DNA of 21,011 nucleotides from an uncultured Pelagibacteraceae bacterium (lineage in GTDB: Bacteria > Pseudomonadota > Alphaproteobacteria > Pelagibacterales > Pelagibacteraceae). A program made the translations under genes and the position numbers. Of this stretch, positions 6,577-12,212 are shown piece by piece. Under the pieces are notes generated by a model. It did not search any database, was not told where the DNA came from, and saw nothing but the letters and a program-made list of their open reading frames with translations. The DNA is taken from contig CACGET010000017.1 of assembly GCA_902572155.1 (NCBI GenBank), positions 1-21,011 on the forward strand. The letters are read 5' to 3'. The first letter of the stretch is position 1, and each line of letters starts with the position of its first letter.

Positions 6577-7068
6577 ATGAAAAAAATAAAACCTTTAAAA
6601 GTTTCAATAGTGATGGGTAGTCAATCTGACTATAAAACTATGAAATTAGCAGAAAATACTCTAAAAAAAATTGGTTTATTGTTTGAAATCAAAATTATAT
6701 CTGCTCACAGAACTCCTAAGAGAATGTACGATTATGCACAATCAGCAGAAAAAAATGGTATTGGAGTAATTATTGCTGGTGCAGGTGGTTCAGCACATTT
6801 ACCAGGCATGATATCATCCATGACATCCTTGCCAGTTCTAGGCGTCCCAATTGAAAGTAAAAAACTAAAAGGTTTGGATAGTTTGTTATCAATAGCACAA
6901 ATGCCTAAAGGGGTACCAGTTGGAACTTTGGCAATAGGACAAGATGGTGCTATTAATGCTGCGTTACTTGCCGCATCCATTATAGCAAATAATGAACCTA
7001 AAATTAAAAAAAAAATTATTGCATGGCGAAGAACACAAACTAAGTCTGTGAAAAAAAAACCAAAATAA
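6577..7068 (+). CDS. purE: N5-carboxyaminoimidazole ribonucleotide mutase (PurE)
   Basis: PurE converts N5-CAIR to CAIR in de novo purine synthesis, using the product of the adjacent purK. Class I PurE motifs are all present: MGSQSD (13-18), SAHRTP with the catalytic His44 (42-47), AGAGGSAHLPGM (about 67-78) and the LLSIAQMPKGVPVGTLAIG substrate loop. The 163 residues match the usual length. The extra C-terminal tail (KKKIIAWRRTQTKSVKKKPK) is highly basic and looks disordered. It is followed by purK after 4 nt, the normal pairing. It works as an octamer in the cytoplasm. Confidence 0.97.
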   Translation: MKKIKPLKVSIVMGSQSDYKTMKLAENTLKKIGLLFEIKIISAHRTPKRMYDYAQSAEKNGIGVIIAGAGGSAHLPGMISSMTSLPVLGVPIESKKLKGLDSLLSIAQMPKGVPVGTLAIGQDGAINAALLAASIIANNEPKIKKKIIAWRRTQTKSVKKKPK

Positions 7069-7072
7069 AAAT

Positions 7073-8119
7073 ATGTCTACAATTACACTAGGTATAATTG
7101 GTGGTGGTCAATTAGGTAGTATGCTTGCAATAGCAGCAAAAAAATTAGGTGTTAATACCATAGTTTTTTGTGATGATGTAGACGCCCCAGCTCAAAATTT
7201 TTGTGATAAATTTGTCTGTAGTGATTATACCGATAAAGATAATATTATTGAGTTTGTAAATCAAGTAGATTTAGTTACATACGAATTTGAAAATATACCT
7301 TATGAAACTCTAAGTGAAATAAATAAATTAAAAATCGTTTTGCCTAAACCATCAGTTAATAGATTGATTCAACATAGATTAGCTGAAAAAGACTTTGTTA
7401 ATAAATTGAATATTAGAACTACCAGATATGTATCAATAAAGGAAAAATCGGAAATTGAAGCATTAGATGATTTTTTGCCAGGTATTTTAAAAACTGTTAC
7501 GTTAGGTTATGATGGAAAAGGACAATATCCTATTAATTCAATAGATGAATTGAATAAACTAGATGTTGATTTTTCAAAAGGATACATTTTAGAAAAATTG
7601 GTAAAATTAAAAAAAGAAATTTCTATAATTATCACTAGATTTGACAATTCTAAATATGAAATATATGAACCAATCGAAAATACACATCAAGACCAAATTT
7701 TGAAATATTCAAAAATACCTGCCGATATAAGTGAAAAAATATTTAAACAATCTAAGGATTGGGCAATAATGATATCAGAGGAACTTAAATACATAGGCAC
7801 ATTATGTGTAGAATTTTTTATTGATCGTAATGAAAATTTATATGTAAATGAAATAGCACCAAGAGTTCATAACTCAGGTCATTTAACTATTAATGCATAC
7901 AATATAAGTCAATTTGAAAATCATATTAGAGCTGTATGTGGACTAGAACAAGTTCATTTAAAGAAAATTTCAAATGCTACAATGTTAAATCTTATTGGCG
8001 ATCAAATAATACCATACAGAGAGAGAAAAAAATTTGAAAATAATGAATTTTTTTTTGATTATTTAAAAAAAGAAATTAAAAAGAAAAGAAAAATGGGACA
8101 CTTAACTACTTTAGTTTAA
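7073..8119 (+). CDS. purK: N5-carboxyaminoimidazole ribonucleotide synthase (PurK)
   Basis: PurK is the ATP-grasp ligase that makes N5-CAIR from AIR, bicarbonate and ATP. It has the N-terminal GIIGGGQLG nucleotide-binding loop (residues 7-15), the YEFENIP segment, the ATP-grasp KTVTLGYDGKGQ loop, YEPIENTHQDQIL, and the C-terminal VNEIAPRVHNSGHLT block with metal- and ATP-contacting residues. At 348 residues it is full length. It starts 4 nt after purE. Its TAA is immediately followed by the ATG of the next gene. No Shine-Dalgarno is visible. Confidence 0.97.
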   Translation: MSTITLGIIGGGQLGSMLAIAAKKLGVNTIVFCDDVDAPAQNFCDKFVCSDYTDKDNIIEFVNQVDLVTYEFENIPYETLSEINKLKIVLPKPSVNRLIQHRLAEKDFVNKLNIRTTRYVSIKEKSEIEALDDFLPGILKTVTLGYDGKGQYPINSIDELNKLDVDFSKGYILEKLVKLKKEISIIITRFDNSKYEIYEPIENTHQDQILKYSKIPADISEKIFKQSKDWAIMISEELKYIGTLCVEFFIDRNENLYVNEIAPRVHNSGHLTINAYNISQFENHIRAVCGLEQVHLKKISNATMLNLIGDQIIPYRERKKFENNEFFFDYLKKEIKKKRKMGHLTTLV

Positions 8120-8581
8120 ATGCTAACATCTATTGAAGGTAATTTTAATAATCCAGAAGTTCACAAGCTTTTGATAAAACACTTCATCGAACTGAGAGCT
8201 GCCTCACCAGAAGGAAGTGCTCATGTATTAGATATAGATGGTTTAAAACATTCTTCTATTAAATTTTGGAGTTTATGGAAAAACAAAACTCTAACAGGTT
8301 GTGGTGCATTAAAATTTTTAGATAACGAACATGGAGAATTCAAATCTATAAGAGTTCACGATTCTTTTAGAAGAAAAAGTTTTGGAACTAAAATAATTAA
8401 ACTTCTAATTAGAGAGGCACAAAATCTAAATATAAAACAAATAAGTATAGAAACTGGAGCAGGTGATTTTTTTATACCTGCAAGAAAATTGTTTAAAAAT
8501 TGTGGATTTAAGCCATGTAAGCCTTTTGCACACTATAAAGAGGATATAAATTCAATTTATTTAACGAAATTAATATCTTAA
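8120..8581 (+). CDS. GNAT-family N-acetyltransferase (YsnE-like)
   Basis: This 153-residue protein matches the GNAT subgroup typified by Bacillus YsnE: an SPEGSAHVLDIDGL segment (29-42), KFWSLWKNKTLTGCGALKFLDNEHGEFKSI (beta-strand core), and an acetyl-CoA-binding loop RRKSFGTK (84-91), in which the first glycine of the usual R-x-x-G-x-(A/G) motif is Ser. The end includes ISIETGAGDFFIPARKLFKNCGF and HYKEDINSIYLTK. It should transfer an acetyl group from acetyl-CoA to a small amine or a protein; the substrate is unknown. With zero spacing from purK it is probably co-transcribed, with no obvious link to purine synthesis. Confidence 0.85.
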   Translation: MLTSIEGNFNNPEVHKLLIKHFIELRAASPEGSAHVLDIDGLKHSSIKFWSLWKNKTLTGCGALKFLDNEHGEFKSIRVHDSFRRKSFGTKIIKLLIREAQNLNIKQISIETGAGDFFIPARKLFKNCGFKPCKPFAHYKEDINSIYLTKLIS

Positions 8582-8602
8582 ATAAAAAAATTATCTATTT
8601 TG

Positions 8603-8689
8603 TTGACAAAACCCAATAAAATCTAAACAAAGTCAAAATTACTTAATTATAAGTAATAAATTAATACAACGAAAAGTAAGAAGATAAAT
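8603..8689 (+). promoter_or_regulatory. Promoter and leader of the cold-shock gene
   Basis: A consensus -35 TTGACA lies at 8603-8608. The -10 is not certain: TAAAAT at 8617-8622 is too close, and TAAACA (8624-8629, 15 nt spacing) is weak. The leader is fairly long for this genome and contains an inverted repeat, ACTTA-ATTA-TAAGT (8641-8654). An AAGAAG purine run (8678-8683) can serve as ribosome binding site. Long structured leaders are typical of cspA-type genes, but I cannot show thermosensing from sequence. Confidence 0.45.
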
Positions 8690-8896
8690 ATGAGTCTACA
8701 AGGAAAAGTAAAATGGTTCAATCCAACCAAAGGTTTTGGTTTTATTGAAAGAGAAGATAAAGAAAAAGATGTGTTTGTACATGTTTCAGCAGTAAGAGAT
8801 GCTGGTATGAACGGTTTAGATGAGGGTCAAGCTTTGACTTTCGATGTTGAAGATGGTCCCAAAGGTCCTTCAGCAGTTAACTTAAAAACTGCATAA
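8690..8896 (+). CDS. cspA: Cold-shock domain protein (CspA family)
   Basis: This 68-residue single cold-shock domain has an intact RNP1 (KGFGFIE, 14-20) and RNP2 (VFVHVSA, 28-34). It should bind single-stranded RNA and DNA and act as an RNA chaperone. It starts MSLQGKVKWFNPTKGFGFI, which is diagnostic. The length is normal for alphaproteobacterial Csp proteins. It appears to be transcribed from its own promoter, with 108 nt upstream and a 266-nt structured gap downstream. The paralogue name cspA is conventional; which Csp it is cannot be resolved. Confidence 0.95.
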   Translation: MSLQGKVKWFNPTKGFGFIEREDKEKDVFVHVSAVRDAGMNGLDEGQALTFDVEDGPKGPSAVNLKTA

Positions 8897-8909
8897 TATT
8901 CACACTTCC

Positions 8910-8960
8910 TATTGGCTGATAAAAAAATAAACAAAGTATATTTAAATTTATTAGCCAATA
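8910..8960 (+). repeat. Long inverted repeat (hairpin) downstream of the cold-shock gene
   Basis: TATTGGCTGATAAA (8910-8923) pairs with TTTATTAGCCAATA (8947-8960) over 14 bp with a single G-T wobble, around an A/T-rich loop of 23 nt. It starts 13 nt after the cspA stop. It is much longer than chance in such short intergenic DNA. The lack of a following U-run on either strand argues against a plain terminator. A 3'-UTR stability element or a processed 3'-end RNA are alternatives. Confidence 0.65.
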
Positions 8961-8974
8961 CCAATTCTAATAGA

Positions 8975-8993
8975 AATAAAAATAGTTTTTATT
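8975..8993 (+). terminator. A/T-only hairpin, possible weak terminator
   Basis: AATAAAAA (8975-8982) and TTTTTATT (8986-8993) form a perfect 8-bp inverted repeat around TAG. It lies 15 nt after the longer hairpin. The stem is purely A/T, but its descending arm is T-rich, so the pair of hairpins together could end cspA transcription. Confidence 0.3.
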
Positions 8994-9012
8994 ATTGAAG
9001 TTGTTTTAAAAG

Positions 9013-9150
9013 ATGCAGATGATTAAATTTTTTAAAAAAGGGGACTTTATAACATTCTTTTTAGGGTTATCTCATAATTCTTTTTCTAAAAATGGTTGCC
9101 TACTTTTAGTTTTTGTGAAAGGTATCAAAAAGAAAACCAGTAAATTATAA
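9013..9150 (+). CDS. Possible 45-residue small protein
   Basis: ATG at 9013 opens a 45-codon frame beginning MQMIKFFKKGDFITFFLGLS and ending in a basic tail (VKGIKKKTSKL). The peptide is hydrophobic in the centre (CLLLVFV) with lysines at both ends, which fits a small membrane-associated peptide. It stops 12 nt before the racemase start, in the same direction, consistent with an operon. In 30% GC DNA an open frame of this size can occur by chance. The region also has local inverted repeats (for example TTTTTG...CAAAAA near 9112-9133), so an RNA role is possible instead. Confidence 0.35.
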   Translation: MQMIKFFKKGDFITFFLGLSHNSFSKNGCLLLVFVKGIKKKTSKL

Positions 9151-9162
9151 TAAAGTTACACT

Positions 9163-9915
9163 ATGATAGGAATTTTAGGAGGAATGGGGACGCAAGCAGG
9201 TCTAGATTTCTGTAATAAATTAGCTGTTTTAAATCGAGGTAAGATAGACCAGGAATATCCTCTGTTTTTACTTTATAATAAGTCAAATATACCTGGTAGA
9301 CCTGAGTCGATCGGAATTCAAACTAGTAAGCTTACAAATAAATCATTTAACAAAAAAAGCAAAAAAAAATATGACAAAGTATTAAAAAGCTTACTAACAG
9401 GTTGTAAATTACTTGAAAAAAATAAATGTAAATTTATTGTTATACCCTGTAACACAGCTCATTACTGGTATGACGATTTACAAAAAAAAATCAATATACC
9501 AATAATAAATATGCCAAATGAAGTATTCAAGATAACAAGCATACAATGCAAAAAAAATACAAAAATAGGCATTTTAGCAACAGAAGGAACACTTAAAACT
9601 GGAGTGTATAATAAGTTTTTTGATAAAAAATATGAATTAATTTCTCCTAATAAAAAGATTCAAAAAGAAAAAGTAAATAAGGCAATAAAATATGTCAAAA
9701 TGGGTAATATCAAAGCAGCAGAAAGATCAATAAAACCTGCAGTAAATTTTCTTATAAAAAATAAATGTAAGAAAATTATTTTAGGATGTACTGAATTACC
9801 TATTGCAATATTTGCATTTAAATCTTTTAAGAAAGTAAAATCCTCAAAAATATTTTTAGATCCCAATTTAATATTAGCCAACTCTTCTATGAAAAAATAT
9901 TATATTAAGAATTAG
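9163..9915 (+). CDS. Aspartate/glutamate racemase family protein
   Basis: These cofactor-independent enzymes interconvert L- and D-amino acids (Asp, Glu or relatives) with two cysteines acting as acid and base. Both are present here: Cys96 in IPCNTAH (95-100) and Cys209 in ILGCTELP (206-213). The start MIGILGGMGTQAGLDF (1-16) is typical of the YgeA/aspartate racemase branch, and KIGILATEGTLKTGVY marks the second domain. At 250 residues it is slightly longer than the usual 230. Lysine content is extreme, with runs such as KKSKKKYDK. It is followed after 3 nt by an unrecognised gene and may be preceded by the 45-residue ORF. Substrate is not predictable; a wall D-amino acid or turnover of environmental D-Asp are options. 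Confidence 0.88.
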   Translation: MIGILGGMGTQAGLDFCNKLAVLNRGKIDQEYPLFLLYNKSNIPGRPESIGIQTSKLTNKSFNKKSKKKYDKVLKSLLTGCKLLEKNKCKFIVIPCNTAHYWYDDLQKKINIPIINMPNEVFKITSIQCKKNTKIGILATEGTLKTGVYNKFFDKKYELISPNKKIQKEKVNKAIKYVKMGNIKAAERSIKPAVNFLIKNKCKKIILGCTELPIAIFAFKSFKKVKSSKIFLDPNLILANSSMKKYYIKN

Positions 9916-9918
9916 CTA

Positions 9919-10347
9919 ATGGAAAAACCGTATGTTTTATATGTTGCAGAACTTATTTATAAAAAGATATCTGAATTGAAAGAAAATAATTCTGGTATTT
10001 CAACTAATGATGCTATTGAGGGATTTATAGGATCAAAAACTTATAAAGAAGTAAGTAGCGGCGAATTTCACAACAAATGGTTTCAAGAATTAGAAAATAA
10101 TAATTTCGTAGATATCAAATCTGGAAAAAAAATACCCCAAGAAACAATCAGATTGTTAAAAATTCAGAAAGATATGATAATAAAACAATTAATAAGATTC
10201 CCTGAATTATACTATGCAAAAAATCATTTTCCACTTGAGGTCTCACAGCGTGCTTTTGATAACCTATGGAGAATGTGCGAAAGTTATGAACTTTGGTGCA
10301 AAGAAAGTAAACAAGAGCATTTAATAATTTTAAATATCATAGATTAA
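9919..10347 (+). CDS. Unrecognised 142-residue soluble protein
   Basis: No family is recognised. The protein is predicted largely helical with no signal peptide or membrane segment. Features include YVLYVAELIYKKI at the start, NDAIEGFIGSKTYKEVSSG, FHNKWFQELENNNFV, and an aromatic-rich end (AFDNLWRMCESYELWCKES). Two cysteines lie in the last 25 residues but without a metal-like spacing. It starts 3 nt after the racemase stop, so they are likely co-expressed. Its TAA overlaps the TAA of the convergent lipoprotein gene. Codon use matches the neighbours. Confidence 0.7.
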   Translation: MEKPYVLYVAELIYKKISELKENNSGISTNDAIEGFIGSKTYKEVSSGEFHNKWFQELENNNFVDIKSGKKIPQETIRLLKIQKDMIIKQLIRFPELYYAKNHFPLEVSQRAFDNLWRMCESYELWCKESKQEHLIILNIID

Positions 10348-10670
10348 TTATAAAATATTTGTTTTCTTGTTTTATAGAATTTTTTTTCTATTAATTTCTT
10401 AAAGTCTTCGTGGAATTTTTTTTCATTAAAGTTAATTTGATCAATTTCTTCATTATTATATTTTTCTGCAAATGTATCTGAAATTAAACCAAGGGTATTT
10501 TTACCAGTTTGTTTTTCAATAATTTTATTGGTTCCATATTGAAAACCTGCTTGAGCTATATTTCCAGAAGTTGCTATAGTAACACCAGGGCCCATAAAAG
10601 CAGTTGATTGAACACACGCATTTAAAGGAAATAGGACAATTATTAGTAAAATTATTTTTTTAAAATTCAT
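10344..10670 (-). CDS. Small predicted lipoprotein
   Basis: The 108-residue protein has a lipoprotein signal: MNFKK, a hydrophobic core, then the lipobox LNAC with Cys19. The mature part starts CVQSTAFMGPGVTIATSGNI and contains AQAGFQYGTNKIIEKQTGKN, which I have the impression is a recurrent block in SAR11-type proteins. A charged helical C-terminus follows (about 70-105, Lys/Glu/Phe-rich). It is probably anchored to the outer or inner membrane facing the periplasm. No function is known to me. Its stop overlaps that of the convergent 142-residue gene. Confidence 0.75.
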   Translation of the reverse strand: MNFKKIILLIIVLFPLNACVQSTAFMGPGVTIATSGNIAQAGFQYGTNKIIEKQTGKNTLGLISDTFAEKYNNEEIDQINFNEKKFHEDFKKLIEKKFYKTRKQIFYN

Positions 10671-10682
10671 AATAAGATCTAA

Positions 10683-10711
10683 TTGATACTTAAATTATCC
10701 AAACAACTCAA
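10683..10711 (-). promoter_or_regulatory. Candidate promoter of the lipoprotein gene
   Basis: On the minus strand TTGAGT (10711-10706) and TATCAA (10688-10683) are 17 nt apart, each matching four or more consensus positions. Transcription would start near 10676, giving a leader of about six bases before the ATG at 10670. The minus-strand TATAAT at 10761-10756 is an alternative with a leader near 80 nt. Confidence 0.35.
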
Positions 10712-10755
10712 GATAGAATTAGTTTATTTTGGGTATTTTTTTATGATAATCAAGC

Positions 10756-10769
10756 ATTATAGCTATAAT
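10756..10769. promoter_or_regulatory. Perfect palindrome carrying TATAAT on both strands
   Basis: ATTATAGCTATAAT is a perfect 14-bp palindrome. Read either way it ends in the consensus -10 hexamer TATAAT (plus strand 10764-10769, minus strand 10761-10756). It lies between the divergent lipoprotein and EamA genes, so it may be a symmetric bidirectional promoter core. On the plus strand the hexamer ends 5 nt before the EamA ATG, which would put the transcript start at or next to the start codon. A dimeric regulator operator is an alternative. No good -35 is seen on either side. Confidence 0.45.
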
Positions 10770-10774
10770 CAATT

Positions 10775-11623
10775 ATGATTAAGATTTTTCCATTTATATT
10801 TATAATTCTTTGGTCATCAGCCTTCATCACAACTAAACCTATCATTGATTATAGTGATCCATTTTCCGCACTTGCTTTTCGATTTTTGATTGTTGGATTT
10901 GGTTTTTTTTTGTTTTGTATTTACAAAAAACAAAAAATTTTAATTAATAAAAAATATTTTTTAGAGTCATTCTTGAGTGGAGTTCTTTTTCATGGACTAT
11001 ATCTAGGTGGAGTTTTTTTTTCAATTTCAAAAGGAATGCCGACAGGCATAGCTGCATTAATTGTAACTCTACAACCTATTCTAACAAATGCATTAAGTGG
11101 ACCTATCTTAAATGAAAAAGTTTCCTTTAAACAATGGCTAGGTGTTATTTTGGGTTTTATGGGTGCCCTACTAGTGTTAGGTTTTGATATTGGTTCAAAT
11201 ATTCCTATAATTGGTTTATTGGCAACTATCATTGCTCTTTTAGCAATTACTACCTCAACTATTTGGCAAAAAAAATTAAGTAATAACCTTCCTCTGTCAG
11301 TAAGCAATATGTATCAAGCATTAGGTGGTTTTAGTTTTCATCTTTTAATAATTATTTTTTTTACAGAACCTTATATAGATTTATCTAAAACATTTTTAAT
11401 TGCAATGAGTCACCAAATATTTTTAGTATCCTTTGGTGCATTTACAATTTTGATGTATCTAATTAAAAATAATTCTGCCAGTAAAACAGTCTCGATATTT
11501 TTTTTAATACCTTCAACTTCAGCACTGATGGCTTGGTTTTTTTTAAATGAAAAACTGAGTAATTTAGATTTACTTGGATTTTTTATTACTTCAGTTGGAG
11601 TTTATATAGCTACCAGGGACTGA
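10775..11623 (+). CDS. EamA/DMT-superfamily transporter
   Basis: This 282-residue protein has about ten hydrophobic helices in two EamA repeats, the layout of the drug/metabolite transporter superfamily. The first helix has FIFIILWSSAFITTKPIIDY, and the family's FRFLIVG follows. The first repeat ends with LNEKVSFKQWLGVILGFMGALLV, and the second with FLNEKLSNLDLLGFFITSVGVYIA; the NEK-x-S and G-x-x-(I/L)-x-x-x-G-V positions are typical. Members export amino acids, purines or other metabolites by proton exchange; the substrate is unknown. The start is fixed by a perfect -10 just upstream. It stops one base before the convergent soxG stop. Confidence 0.9.
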   Translation: MIKIFPFIFIILWSSAFITTKPIIDYSDPFSALAFRFLIVGFGFFLFCIYKKQKILINKKYFLESFLSGVLFHGLYLGGVFFSISKGMPTGIAALIVTLQPILTNALSGPILNEKVSFKQWLGVILGFMGALLVLGFDIGSNIPIIGLLATIIALLAITTSTIWQKKLSNNLPLSVSNMYQALGGFSFHLLIIIFFTEPYIDLSKTFLIAMSHQIFLVSFGAFTILMYLIKNNSASKTVSIFFLIPSTSALMAWFFLNEKLSNLDLLGFFITSVGVYIATRD

Positions 11624-11624
11624 T

Positions 11625-12212
11625 CTATTTTCCAATATAACCAAATTCTAAGCTCGAGTCAGTAATTGAATGATAAAGCGACTCTCCAAAACTTCTTAAA
11701 CTAAATATTCTTAGTTTATCAGGATTATCTTTTAACATATCAACGGTTATAGATATTCCATTGAAAGTTGAATTTATACAATTATTTTTGTTAAGATTAT
11801 TAAAATTAAAAGGACATCCTTTTTTCAAAACCTCTTTAGCTTTAATCCCTTCCAATTGTATAATTGCTCTTGAATGTGAAAGGTTAGTAATTGCAAAATT
11901 TTCTTGATCAAATTTATTTTTTATTTCATCTAATAATTCAAGTTTCTGTGAAACTAGGAACCAATTTTTTGGTCCATTCCATAAAATTCTTGTATTCTCG
12001 TTACTATCAACATTTAATGGAGTATCTTTAAATTTTAAATTATCTATATTCATATTATCGACAGATAAAGTTGAGTTTTTAAATTGTACTAATTGAATAA
12101 TAGATAAATTTTTAATTTCTTTTATGCTTAACAAATTGTGCTCATTTTTTCCTTCATAATCTCCATATTGACCCTTTAAATGAACATTTTCTAATGCAGA
12201 TATTGATTTCAT
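11625..12212 (-). CDS. soxG: Sarcosine oxidase gamma subunit
   Basis: This is the smallest folate-fold subunit of heterotetrameric sarcosine oxidase, 195 residues as usual. TRILWNGPKNWFLVS (about 74-88) and NLSHSRAIIQLEG, followed by VLKKGCPFNF, match the gamma family (R-I-L-W-x-G-P-x-x-W and the D/N-x-S-x-x-R-A-x-I-x-L-x-G block). It starts inside the end of soxA (ATGA overlap, 4 nt) and is the last gene of soxBDAG. The sequence diverges more than its partners do, as is typical for SoxG. Confidence 0.9.
   Translation of the reverse strand: MKSISALENVHLKGQYGDYEGKNEHNLLSIKEIKNLSIIQLVQFKNSTLSVDNMNIDNLKFKDTPLNVDSNENTRILWNGPKNWFLVSQKLELLDEIKNKFDQENFAITNLSHSRAIIQLEGIKAKEVLKKGCPFNFNNLNKNNCINSTFNGISITVDMLKDNPDKLRIFSLRSFGESLYHSITDSSLEFGYIGK

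Noticed and set aside
8617..8622. TAAAAT as -10 of the cold-shock promoter.
   Set aside because: It is only 8 nt from the TTGACA, far too close for a sigma70 spacer.
10990..11307. 105-residue open frame antisense to the EamA gene.
   Set aside because: It lies wholly inside a well-supported transporter gene on the other strand and has no family features.
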